A stretch of DNA of 64,000 nt from the NCBI GenBank assembly GCA_019059635.1, contig JAGVRJ010000009.1:1149001-1213000 (forward strand), read 5' to 3'. Shown piece by piece: positions 13,278 to 25,900 of the stretch. The DNA comes from Proales similis. Taxonomy: Eukaryota; Rotifera; Eurotatoria; Ploima; Proalidae. Under the pieces are notes generated by a model. That model was not told the DNA's origin. It did not search any database and saw nothing but the letters and a program-made list of their open reading frames with translations. Position numbers and translations under genes: made by a program. Position 1 is the first letter of the stretch. The number at the start of each line of letters is the position of its first letter.

Positions 13278-13296
13278 ACACACACACACACACACA
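13278..13296. repeat. (CA)n microsatellite
   Basis: About nine CA units in the gene-poor region before the Ig-domain gene. Confidence 0.9.
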
Positions 13297-16200
13297 TCAA
13301 AACACTTAAACGGAGTTGGAAGCGCGCTAGCACGCGGACGCACGCGCCTATACAAAAGTTTGAAGCCAAATTTGACTCGTTATTTAATTGCGAAAGAATT
13401 GAGTTTCCGCGTTCACCTGCGCGAGGAAGCGTGCGTGCCCTGTCCACTTTGCCTCTATTGCTCGATTCGACCGCCTAATTACATAAGTGCCGATGCAAGT
13501 GAATTGTAATTGTTCTCCGGTCTAAACACGTTCAGGTCGTTGGACGGTTTCTGTTCTAATTGCGATGCTAGTGCTGCAAATCGAGCTCCTGCTGAGTCTA
13601 AATTCATGAACGTCACGCCAACCGATTACTCGATTCGACCTCGATTGCTCCCCGGGCCGTGAGAAGCGAGGCAACTAATAAGAACAGAATTTCTCTCTTT
13701 CACTTCTTTCAGTTAGATTTAGCTTGCATTGAGCCTGCGCGAGCTCTGCGCTCATATTCTGCGTCACGGCCACTTCATGGGTGTGTCGGGCCTGTGTGTG
13801 TATGTGCGTGCGTGTGTGTGTCTCTCCCAGAGTGACTTAAAAGGTTCGATCCGATTTCAGAGTAAATATTTAAGTCCGAATCGGCAGCGGCAAGCACTTG
13901 AGTACACGCTCGCACGCACACCAAGAAGGCAAGATGAATGAGAATAGAGGTTGGGAAAGTGGCACCGTTTATCTGTGTTTGTACGACCCGACCGACCTGC
14001 CTCAAGGTTTGAGAAGCGTTTCTTTTCACCGTTCATAAGGATTAGCTCAAGTCGCCGTTATCGTCATATTCTGCATTTTGTCCGTCTCCTCTCTCTCTCT
14101 CTCTTTCTGTCCCTCTTTATTCGCGTTTAATATCAAGCTTGATGCTAAATATTAATTAACGGGAGTGAGGCCATCGCTACTGCCGGCAATGAGGACGCTC
14201 TTGTCAAATAATTCGCACAAACTCTTCGAATGGTGCCCCACTGCCGGAAGAGAAGGCAGTTGTTAAATCGCAGCCTCTAATTCCATGCTGGGTGGCATTG
14301 TGGCAATCTGCACGCCTCTACTTGTGTTTGTGTAGAGCATAGAGTGTTTTAAGAGCGGCGTCAATCGAACTGCCGGCCGGCCTCTAATCAAGCTGAGGCC
14401 AAGTTCAATGCAAAAGCGCGCTCACACAAATGAATGTTTCCTGATAAGCGCGCCTAACTCTATTCGATTGCATAACTCTGCGACCAGAAGAACACAGGGC
14501 GACAAATATCAGTTCCTCATCCGCTTTGCGTGAAATTTGCGCCTATTTACATTGTACGCGCTTAGAGCAAATAGGCCCTAATTCGTATTGACATCGTCGG
14601 AATGGTTACGCTGCAGCGTCGAGAGCACCGCTTGTCAACCAAATACTCGTGTGTGCTTTATGAGCAATCATCAGCTTAAGCTGGTTGTAGCAACTCGCTA
14701 AAGATTTAGCGCTGAGCTTTGGATTCTTTTTCTCCGTTCTCGGCCTGCGATTTTTGCTTCGTTTGGCTTTGGTCATTCGTTGCCTCTCGCTTCGTCTGTA
14801 GGCGAAAAGCATAAACAAATGCTTAGCAAACACATTCGTCCGCCAACATCGCTCGCCAATATCATCATCAATCCCCGCCCACCCGTTCGTTTAGAGTACA
14901 TTTTTTGAGCGCTCAGCGAAACTATGATAAGCAAGCAGTCGGAGAAAGCGCTAACCAACGTGTGTGTGTGTTGGCTGGCCGCTCTAACTCGAATTCAATC
15001 AAAGCGTAAGGCGAACGGACATTCGACAGTGGCTTAAGCGCTCTCTCTGGTCAAAATCGCCTGCTTGTTTTTGTTTTCTTTTTGCTGCTCATTTTAATCG
15101 ATACGATGTTTGGCTTAAATTTCCATATGAATTCTAAACACCACTTTTCATCATCATTTATTCGTCTGCGCTCGAGCGGTCTACAGAACTGAATCAACAA
15201 CAGCAGCAGCAGCAGCCGCCAGGCAGGCAGGTAATCCGACCCAGCGCGCCAGTCAGTCAGCCTGCCGACGGCTCCACAATTCCATAACTTTTTCGATGGC
15301 CTCTGCGCTGCAACTTTCGCGCTCTGTACCGCGTGTAGACAAAAGTCAACTTGTCGATCTTGTTTGCTGACCTCGAGCAAGCAGAGACGCAGCGCTCGTT
15401 ATTGAAATCTCATCTGTTTGAGAGAAACTCAATCCTGCCACTGGTTAACGGCCATCATCCGCCTCTCTCTCTCTCAATATCAATCTTATCATTGTCAACA
15501 TCAAAAGCCTCTGAGTTATCATCTTCATTTGGCCAGAAACGTGCTCTTACTGCGAGACGGCTCCTTCGCATTAATTACATAAAACGCAGCAGAGATACCT
15601 TCAAGCGATTTTCGAACGCGGCTCTTGCTCTTAAATTGAGTGTTGTCTGAGTGTAGGCACCTTTAAGATGATGATCGTGGTTTCAGGGGACTGAATGCCC
15701 CCGCCCGGGCATGAGGCCAAACCAAAAGAGAGAGAGAGAGGCGCTTTTCTTGGGAGATAGCAAAGGCTAGCCAGCAGACGCACTTTGCTTCTTTCTGGAG
15801 TTTTTTTTCGTCTAATCATTAAGACGCAACGAAAAGCATCAAAACGGCAAGCGGCACTTGAAGTTTCTAATGAGGCAGTAGCGCTGCTAATTGAGCCAAT
15901 TTTGACATTTTGATCACAATCACGATCGAGTGAGTCTCATCCAACAGACCATTATCAGATTGTTCAATAAGCGCGCACAATCTTTACACACTCTCTCTCT
16001 CTCTTATGTCTTATGATCGTTTTTTCCCGCTCGTTTTTGTCTGTTTGAGTTTTGGATTTTGATTGTTTTCGGGATAAGTGCTGCCTCTGCGTATTCTCAT
16101 CTCGACAAATTCTTCTACTGCCAATTCCCTTTGGCTGATGATGAGCTCACATTTGCGTTTAGAAGCAGATGATAATTCATCCTACTTTTATTTTATGAGA

Positions 16201-16344
16201 GCGTTCATTCTCATTAGGATCTCTTGACCACCATAAATATTGTGTGCACTCAAACGGAATCAGTCAGAGAGCCGATCAGCGACCAACGGTCAAATACCCA
16301 GATAGATAAAGAAAGAGAAAGCCGAGAAAAGAAGACGCCCAGAA

Positions 16345-18957
16345 ATGTTTTTCTCAATTCAATTATTGATTGTCTCGTTTACGATTTGCTTTATCGAAGC
16401 TGTCCAGCCGTCGTTCGACCGTCAAAGCGAGAACGTAACCGCCATAGCCGGCAGCTCTGCCGTGCTGCCCTGCTTCATCAGCAATCTAGGCGACCACAAG
16501 GTAAGATTTGTTTTTTATTTCTGCTTTGTTCAGGCCGTGCTGGCCACCACCTGATATCAGATATTCTTGACCGCTCGAACTACTAACTCATCGCTGTCGG
16601 CCGCTCGGTCGGTTTATCACTGGGCAAAGGTTGTGAAAACAGTTTTTAATTAAAGACGATCACGATTTCTGCGGGCGTCCGCTTTAATTTCCTTTCAAGA
16701 CCGTGGTGGTCGATAGTGGCTCATGGACAAGCCACCGCTAAGCAAATTAAGAACAGATGCAGCTAATTAAATGAGTAGGAGGATATTATTTAAACTTGGT
16801 GTAGACGGGTGGGCAATCTGCCGCGTGCCGCCTTATCAGAACGCTTATCTCATTTCCTTGAACATGCTGCCCGGCAAACAAGCCGAGCCATCATCGTAGA
16901 TAGGCCATCCGATTCCCAATTTATTCCCAATGTTCGCCGATCAGGTGAACACATGCCGGAAGCATTGTTCTGATTTCATATCCGAATAGACGGACTCGTG
17001 CTAATTTATTATCGGGGCCTATCCATCCGCTCATCATCACCATGAGCGGCAGCAGCAGCAGCATCTCTTCCTTGTCTGCTCAAACACTCAACGCTTATCG
17101 TAGAGCGATTCTTAAATGTCCATTAGCGAGATTCGTTTCAGCACTTTGCTTTTCTATCGGCTCGTTTCCTGTGCAAATAAACACGCAAATCTGTCGAGTA
17201 AATATTTGGGCCCAGTGACCAACACGCCTCGTCCCGGTCCATCACCAAATGCTACATTAATTTAAATTGTAAACATTGCTGTCCACACAGATATCGAGCC
17301 TCGACGCGCTCAGTTTGATTTCAACCAGAGGTCGAGCATTCACTTGCGTTTCGTTTTTGATCTTGTCGACACCGACGAGCTTTCAATCTCTTTTTTACGC
17401 TTCTTGCCGTTCTAATTAATTTGGGCGTAATTCTCCTTGGGTTTTAAAGGTCGCCTGGATCAAAGTGGCCAACATGGATATTCTATCCATTGGCGATTAC
17501 AAAGTATCAAACGACGATCGTATTCAATTGCTGCACGGATACGTGTCCGACTGGTCGCTCTCAATCCAACCTCTGAACGAGGAAGACGCAGGCGAGTACA
17601 TTTGCCAGGTGAACACCGAGCCGCAGATTATCAGCCGTGTTTATCTTCAAGTGCTCGGTAGGCGGCTTTGTTTCAACCTCATTCTAAATCGACTCAATCT
17701 GAACTGGTTTGAAAAGTGCCGCCCAAGATAATCGAAGAGAAATCGACCATTTCGCCTGAGCCCGTGCTCGAGGGCGAGACTGTGTCGCTCTACTGCCACG
17801 CAGAAGGCCACCCTGAGCCCCTGGTCTCCTGGTTCTATAGGCGTAGCTGGCGCTTCGGCGACAACGAGCGACGATCCATGCGAGCCCGCTCACCCTTCTT
17901 TGCCAATCATTTGGGCGTCATTCACCAAGGCGGCACGCTTCGAATCGAAAACGCCACCCGGCACCATTCTGGTCTGTACGAATGCATTGCGAACAACACT
18001 GTGCCGCCGGCCGCATCCAGGAAAATCAAACTCAACGTTCAATGTACGTGGCCATCTTTTAACCGCTTAAATGTCTCTGCACAAGTCTCAAACGCTCAAT
18101 TCTAGTTCCTCCAGAAGCAACAGTGCCGCGTCGTGTGTTTAGCGAGCCAGAGGGCGCGAGCGCGCGAATCGAGTGCCATATCAGAGCCAATCCTCTGGTG
18201 AACCACTACTGGCTGAAAAACGGCCGAGTCGTTGAGAGCGGCCTCGTCTCGTCTGCTAGCTTGTACAAACTCGACCAGACGAAGCATCAGATTTCGATTC
18301 TAAATCAAGATCCGAGCGAGTTTCTCACCGTTAGTATTCTACGCATAAACGTAAGTCATCGCTCACTTGCGCTTTGAAGCCCAACTAGTTGCTTAGCGTA
18401 CTTTTACTTGTTCAGAATCTGAACCAGCAAGATTTTGGAGACTACGAGTGCGTTGCTGTGAACGCCATCAGCACGGCAAAGGCAGTTGTGCGACTCGAAG
18501 GTGAGTTAAAAGTCAGACTTGTATGATGCACCGGCCACAAATAATAAATGCCTGGCGAACAGAACAAGTGATCGCGACCAGCGTTGCCTACTCACGGCCA
18601 GTCACACGGGTGTTGGTGTTTGGCAAAGCGGCTGTCGAAGAGGAGAGGAGTGAAGAAGAGACAATCGACAATGACTACAGCCAAGAGTCGGACTCAAAGA
18701 GACGACAGTACTTGGAGCGTTACTCGACAAAAACAATTGAGCGGTCCAGCTACGATCTGTCGAGTGCGTCCAGCCCAGTCTTATCAATAGGTAAACACTC
18801 GCGTGGCCTCTCTGCTGACTTATCACCGCTAATTCAAATCAAATTGAAAAGCATTCTTAATCGGCCTGGCCTGCTTCACGCTCTGTTTTAACCGACGTCT
18901 GGACTAGAATTCAATGCCGCCGACAAGTCAGTGAGCCGTCTTATGAACAGTAATTGA
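16345..18957 (+). CDS. Lachesin/DIP-like cell-surface protein with three Ig domains
   Basis: A neuronal-type adhesion or recognition protein of the lachesin/DIP/IgLON group. Exons: 16345-16500, 17450-17657, 17717-18043, 18106-18350, 18416-18500, 18563-18790, 18908-18957. The start gives a signal peptide (MFFSIQLLIVSFTICFIEA). Ig1 shows GSSAVLPCFISNLGDHK, VAWIKV, then DWSLSIQPLNEEDAGEYICQ, which is the DIP/dpr-type pattern. Ig2 begins VPPKIIEE, has SLYCHAEGHPEPLVSWFYR and HHSGLYECIANN. Ig3 begins FPPEATVPRR, has ARIECHIRANP and DFGDYECVAVNA. Each domain has its two cysteines. After Ig3 comes an acidic/serine-rich tail. If the last intron is used the protein ends VSRLMNSN; if it is retained the stop is at 18891. 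No C-terminal hydrophobic GPI signal is evident, unlike most relatives, so a secreted form or an unseen 3' exon is possible. The first intron is about 950 bp and splits Ig1. An AATAAA lies at 19397-19402. Confidence 0.88.
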
Positions 18958-19991
18958 GAATCAACGCATCAAACTGCGCCCCCTCCCAACCAACCTGGCC
19001 GTTTTACTTGGCCCAACTTGTTCATCTTTTCTTTCGTTTGTCGATCTCTTTTTGCTTCGTATTTATTTGTTCAATTTCGTTTGCTATTTCATGTTCTTAT
19101 TGACGAATTAAACGACGAGTTCTTGTTCAATCTCAACTTGAGTTTCATTTCTCCCAAACAGATTCGGTTTGTTTCCTTTTCTTCCTGCCCTATTCTGCCC
19201 ATCTGCCTCTCGTTATTGGGCTCGCTTGGTCTTGATTGAGTAAAACATATTCCGAGTGGGAGTAGTCTTGTTCCAACAAACTGTTCGCCAGAACCCGAGG
19301 CAATTGGAAGCAATCGTTCTTGTTTTGGTTTTATTTTGTGAATTCACGCATTTATTCATGCTCTTTAGACGTTGGTTAATAAGTTAAATGCAATCAAATA
19401 AATGAATATGAATGTGATCATTAGCTTCAATCAAGGTCATTGTCGCAGGTCGCGTTGTCACAGCCCAGCCTGCCACTGCCTAAAATAGATATGACTCTGA
19501 ATTAAAAGTAATGAGCGGCAAAAATCAAATTTACAAAAGCAACATAAATGTCTGTTGTTGATGGTTTTGTTTGATAATGATCCTCTAGAATGGATGAGTT
19601 CATTTTTAATCGGCTGATTCATGAGAACAAAGAAAAAGAGAGAGAGAGAGCAAAAATTTCTGAAAAAAAGGAGAAAAAAAGAAGAAGGAAAAAGATGCGT
19701 TCAAAGGTGAAGGAAAACGGTCTGTGCGCTTTGCTTGGACTTTTTCATTTTCGGTTCTGCAGCCCGTTCGCAACGAATACATTTCATGTACGAGTAGGTG
19801 AAATGAATGGATGGGGGACATGGATCGGGCAGTTTGGGAGACAGAGCACAGAAAATAAAGCGGTCGTGTAGTATCGCGGAGTTTATAATCGAACGAGAAT
19901 AAACGAATATTACATGGAAGTGGTGCTTGCCGATAAAGGCGGTTAACAATTACTGGCCTGAATACTCCTAAACTAGCCCGACGCTCGAGTA
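18958..19991. other. Convergent 3' region between the Ig gene and the RhoGEF
   Basis: About 1 kb between two stops on opposite strands, probably the 3' untranslated regions of both genes. An AATAAA at 19397-19402 suits the Ig gene. Purine-rich A/G runs at 19630-19695 appear as lysine/glutamate-rich frames but have no family match. Confidence 0.5.
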
Positions 19992-22900
19992 TCAGAACTG
20001 CTTGCTTTCAATCTCATTGAACTTCTTCTCCAAGTCAATCTTCTGGTAGTTGAGCTGACTGCTGCACTCGTCAACAGTGCTTTTGAGCAGCTCGATTGAC
20101 TCGTTCTTTTCGCTAATCTCTTTCTTTAGCGTGTCGTTCTCGCCCTTAAGCCGCATGTAGTCGGCAAGTATGAGTTTCAGCACCGTTTCGAACTGCTCTT
20201 TGGGCATCGAGGCGCTTTGGCTCGCTCTGCTCTTGCCTCCGGCCGTGTTGGCCTGCGCGCTGCTCTCAAAACAAGAGCAGTTGTCTCCGTCTAGATCATG
20301 ATTGGCGTCCATGCACATCTGCGACTGGAATCCGGAATCAGCCGAAAAGTCCGAGTTTGTGTTGGACTGAGAGACGCCTGCGTCGCTGCAGTTTCGCACC
20401 AGAGCACCGCCAAGCTTCAACATGCGCTCCAAATACTCTAGACCTTCGCTACTGCGAATCTTGTAGCCGTCTGAGTTCGGATTAATTGTAGATGATTGAC
20501 TGCTGCTGATGCTGCCGTTGCTGCCGGCGCCTCCGCTGCTCGACTCTTTTGACGAGGCACCGTTGAACGTTTCTGCTCTCTTGGGGATGCTTATGTGAAT
20601 GTCTTGGCCTTCGCGGCTCACTGTCTCGCCTGCACTGCTCGCACTTCGCATCAAGTTCACTTGAAACATTGGATGGTCCATTAGGTGATTGAACGAGTAG
20701 AGAAGGTTGGCAAGTTCCGGGCTGAGCTGCATGTCGGCCACCAAGTTGGAGCTCTCATCGCCATCTTGGCCCTTTGAGTCGAGCGCCGTCTCACTCAGAT
20801 TAAACACTTCGGTCATTTTGCTCGACGATTGCGACGAAATGCATGAGCTGTGCGCACTGCCCACGCTGCTGTGACTGATGTTGCTGTTGCATCGGCTGGC
20901 AGTGGCCACCAGTGCAGGCCTATGCTGGTTCTGGGGTGTGCTTGCACTTGACTTTGAATAGCCAGAGTCGTGGTCGGCTAGTTTGCCTCTCGCGTACTCG
21001 TTTGACGAGCGTTTGGGCAAGTTAGAGCTCGAGCTTCTTCTCATGCTCAAGCCCTTTTCGTCTTGAGCCGGATTGATGGCTTCGGGACCGGCTCGTTTGC
21101 ACTCGTTCTCTTGGATGAACGGAGTGACATGAGTGTGCACCAGCGTGAGCCACTGATTTCGACTCGACTCGTCGCTGAACTTTAGCTCGACTATCTCATT
21201 TGTGACGGTGTTGACGATGAACGCCGGCTGAGTACTGTTGGCCGCGTTCGAGCCGATCGGTCCGATTGTGTTGGCGTTGCCGGCTAGATTGAGCGAGGAG
21301 CTGCTCGTCGGGTTGCACATGGGCGTCTGGAAGCAGAACGAAGACACTGAACTCGTCGAGCTGCGCGTATTTGTCGAGATCTCGTTCAGTTTGGGCCGTA
21401 TCAAGACTCCGTTTGTGAATGGAATCACACTGCTCTCGTTCATGAACACATACCGGCCCTTTTCGTTCAAATGCATGAACACGATCATGTCGCTCATGGT
21501 CACGCAGACAACATCTTTGTGCACTTTGCTGTTCTTGGACATGCACTTGACGCTCACATTGTTGAGCGCCAGTATCTTACGTCCGTTTGATTTGCGCTCA
21601 ATGCTGAGCAGATCGTTTTTGGTGAATTTGATTTGGTCGAGCTTTTCACTGCTGCCTCTTGTTTGGTAGTAGGTGTAAGTTTTTGAGTCCACGCTGTCGA
21701 ACAGACGCTTGAACTCGTTTTGATTCTGATGAAACGCGACCGCATCGTTCACTCGGCTCAATATGAGCCGAAGCTTCTCAAGCACTTGCGCTAGCAGGTC
21801 GGCGTCCGATTTCTTCTCGCGGCTATTGCTCAGTATGTTCTCAATCAGAGTGAGATATTTGGTGAGTCGCTGCGCAATTATCGTCAAACAGTCCGGTATC
21901 TGATAGCGCTTAAGCATCGGATGAGCTCGACACTCCTAAACGTGCAAATGGCCATCAGCAAGCTCCGCAGCCAAACAGGACAATGCGATTAATTACCTGA
22001 ATGAAGCTTGTATACTGTTTGTTTGATAAAGCGAGCTGCTTGTAGAGCGTTTTGGCCACCAAGTGATTGCAGCATACTTTGCCGTAAATGTCAATCAGTT
22101 TGTCGAACTTTTGCTCAAACTTTAATGCAAAGTAAGAATCGGATTAGAGAGAGAGAGAGAGAGGCTGCCCGGCCACATACCGTCTCGAGAAGGATGTCGC
22201 CTATGCTTTCGATCTGCTTGTTCTCACTCGATTTGTAGCGCTGCATTAGCCGATCGAGCAGAGTGCGGTGCAGTGAAATCAGCTGCTCAATGTCCGGAAA
22301 CATTTGTTCAACGTGCTTGCCGTCCACTGCGCAGTGTTTGGTCATCGTTTTCACATAAATCTGAAACAACCTTGTGAGTGAGTGGTGCCAGTTGAGAATT
22401 GAACGCACATGCACACCTTTTGCGTGATGGTCAGTATTTTGACGTAGTTCACTTCGGTTTTCATAAATTCAAATATATTCTCCTGCTTGTTTCGGCTCTG
22501 CTTGCTCAGTGTTTGCAAATACTTGAGAGACAGCTAATGAGTTGGGACTTTGTGCAGCTTCGCCCAGATGACCTACCGACTCGTCTTGAAGATCAGCCCA
22601 ATTGTTTGCGCTCAGTTCGCATTCGAGCGGCTGAAATTCGCTCGCTATCTCGTTCAAACACGACTTGAACTCAAAGTTGGAGTTGAGACCGCTGCTGTCC
22701 GCTTTTTTTGGCTCGTTGCCGTCCCTTTCAAAGTTGACGTTTAGTGTCCATTTCGATTCGGACAGAGAGAATAAGAGACAAAAAGGCAACCTCATTGACT
22801 TCAACGCTTCATACTCGGGACTCTCCTCGTTTATTGATTTGCTATGTAGAGAGCGGGTTAGGACGGATATTTAGATCAAGAAGCTGAGAAAATGCAAATC

Positions 22901-25900
22901 GGAGGAAGTAAGAATCGACTCGATTCGTACCTATAGCGATTGAATAGGTAGCTTTTGTGGTTAGATCGGCTCTTCTTGGAGCCGATCGTGTTCAGCATGA
23001 ATGTGCTGTACGCACTGCGAGGAGCAGTAACGCGCGGATCGTAGCACCGATTAAGGCTGCCGTCACGCGCATAGAAATATGCGTGGTGAGAAGGCTGACT
23101 GCAAGAGCAGAGTGGCGGCGCGGCGTTCAAAGACGAAGACGGATGCCAGAAGGAGCCGAGCGCAGACTTGGGACGTTTCACTTTTATTCTGTACTCTTTA
23201 GGGCCTCCTCTTGCATCATGCTCGATTTGTTCGTAGTTTTTTCGACTCGAATTCATGAGCATCTATCTCTAAATCTAATATCCTGCGTGCACGCAATCAT
23301 TTAGAACGAGGCGAGTTGAGCAATCAAACTGGACGCAGATAGACAAGCCGAGCAGACACACAGAGAATGAGATGAGAAATTGACCTGTTTGAAGGGGAAA
23401 GATGCAACCCTAATGCGGATGGCCCAGAGGCGGAAACGTGAATCATGGATCTCAGATCAGACAGAGAGCGAGCTCGGTTCTAATCATCTAGCAACTAAAT
23501 ACCGAGCAAATATTTTGCTTGAGATGTGGCCAAAGCGGGCGCAAATAGCGTCAGATGGCCGCTGCCCGATCGGCCCAGTGACTCTCTCGCTCGCTTGCTC
23601 TCTCTTTCTCTCTCTGTGAAGCATCTCTTGTTTTGAACGGGCAAATATGTCGCTGATACGAGCAATCATATTTGCACGCTCAGGTAACCATCCGGCCACT
23701 CACAGACACACGATCGTTCCAGTAGAGAGGCCAAAACCAAAAAGAGAACGAGTCAAGCGGGCCGGTCTCTTTCTCTCTCTTTGCTCATATCGATTGTAAA
23801 TTATGAATCGACCCCGATTTCACTTAATTAGGTTCAAATTCTCCAGGTATTGTTCGCCTGGGTAGAGGTGTTTCAATTTGAATATGCGAGCGCATAGTTT
23901 GTACCGCTTTGGCGGAGAATTGCAATTGTGCGGACATGGTTGAAGAAAGTGAAGAAACGAAAAACTAAAAAGTGCCTTTGCTTCACTCTGGCCTCTCAGT
24001 TTGCAGTGGCTTTTGAAATTTTCTCTCTCTTTAAAGTTTCTAATCTGACCGTAAGACGATGACGCAAAACTTTCAAGTCTTGTGAGCATACGCAGTTTTA
24101 AGCTGCTGCTGCTCTGTTGAGTTTTACGAGGCAACAACGAACTTGAACTCATCGAGTCTTGGCGTTGTATAATCGCACTCGGACCGAGTGGCCCCAACGG
24201 CGCCCATCGTTGTCCACAAATAGCTTTGCTCGGCTTTTTTTTTTTCGTTGCTAGTTTGTCGCGAGTCGCTTGTCTAGTTTGCTCGAAATAGGCTTATTTG
24301 ATAAGAAGAATGCTCAGGAAGCGAATGGCCTATCCGTGGTGATTATCTAGCAACTCATCGCTGTTTATACCCTTTTGCATTTGTCCGTTGCTTGTTGGCT
24401 CACTCGCTCGCTAACCTATTGAATCCCTCCCTGCCCAGTAGCTCACTCTCACTCACTCACTGGCTCATTCATTCATTCACTCGCTCGCTATTTCGTCCTT
24501 TCTCTAATCTCTTGGACAAGCGGGCCTCGAGATTTATGTGATTAAAAAATATGCGAATGATTGTTATGGCTACCTTCAATCTCTCACAATTTATATCTGG
24601 CCTCGAGTCGCTTACTTCCGCATATTTGCCACAAAATGAGCTCGTTTGTGTTCACTTACCTGTACATATTCGAAGTGGATTTGGACAGGTGCGCCTAGAG
24701 AGAGAGCCGAAACCAGATAAGAGTCAGTCGATCTATTGACGAGCCATGTTCTACTTACAAAGTACTTTGAAATGTCCATGGATTTGGGCCGGCCGCCTTT
24801 CAGGCTGCTCAGATTAAGCTTGCTGCTGGCGCTCAGGTTCGACTGCTGCTGCTGCAGAACTGGGTCTTTTTTCAACAGGCTTTTGCTCGTGTGCTTGGGC
24901 TTCAGATTGAGGCATGTGACCACTTGATCTTTGCAGCAGGGCGCTTCGTGAACATTCAATAAACATGCTTCGAATAAGATTTAATTAGTTGGATGAACTC
25001 GGCGGAATGCGGTGAATCATGTGAACTTCTACTTTTGCAATGCAGGGCCCTCTTGTTTAGCAAGCTCTTCTGGCATACGTGGCAAGAGGTGTCACTGTTG
25101 ATCTGAACGAACGAATGCGACTGAAGCTGACTCGAGTACTTTTGCTTCATCGACTTTGACTGCAACGAGTCAGTTTTCCGGTTAGATTTCAGATTTGGCG
25201 AGCGAGATTCAAATTGAATGGTTACCTTGGCGCCTCTGACACTGGCTAGTTTGAGTATTTGGCCGAGCTTGCGCGACTTGGACACTGCTTTGGAGGAGAG
25301 CTCGCTCGTGCTGCGCAGCGGTGTGGATTGATTTTGTTCAAATTTGAGGCCAGTTTTGGGCGACAGGAACGAATAGGACGTTGAATTCAGACCCGGCGAT
25401 GGTATCAAGTTGATTAGAGAGGTCGAGTTTAGTCGACTTGCGTTGCAAAGATTCTCGCTTGAGTAGGTCATTTCCCTTTGGAGGGTCGGCGCCGAATGAG
25501 CTTTTCTGATCAAAACAGAGACAAGCGCACACTTACTTTAGATTCTGACTCATTTCGATCTCTCGGAGAAATTCATGGGCAGTTATAAGCTCGCCAGTCT
25601 TCTGCGGTTCACATGAATGATGACTTGTTTGATTGCTAGAAGAGCGAAAAAGGAGCAGCAAAAAATTAGTCTCTGGCGAGTAATCCAGCACACGATAGAA
25701 GAAAGAGTTTGTGTTTTTGTTTCGATTACGACGATGACCGAAATGAACGCGATATTTGTGCAGCTCTTTGCATAATCCGCAACATCGCATTCAATTCAAT
25801 AGTTTACGCAAATAGCCAAGAGAGAAAGAAGAGCGAGTCGGACTGGCCACACACGAATGAGTAGGAGCATAGAAGGCGGAGATGGTGTGAATTTAGGGAC

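Larger units (their letters stand above)
9667..16344. other. Long gene-free region upstream of the Ig-domain gene
   Basis: About 6.7 kb with no exon I can support. It holds GA/CT tracts (10302-10316, 11276-11286, 14090-14106, 15464-15475, 15728-15742, 15992-16003), CA/GT tracts (11304-11315, 11527-11545, 13278-13296) and trinucleotide runs (10689-10722, 15199-15217). Open frames in it are short and often translate the repeats. It may hold 5' non-coding exons and distal regulatory DNA for the gene at 16345, which is an inference from position only. Confidence 0.5.

Noticed and set aside
19600-19870. Lysine/glutamate-rich plus-strand frame
   Set aside because: It comes from an A/G-rich low-complexity run in the likely 3' region of two convergent genes; no family signal and no splice context.
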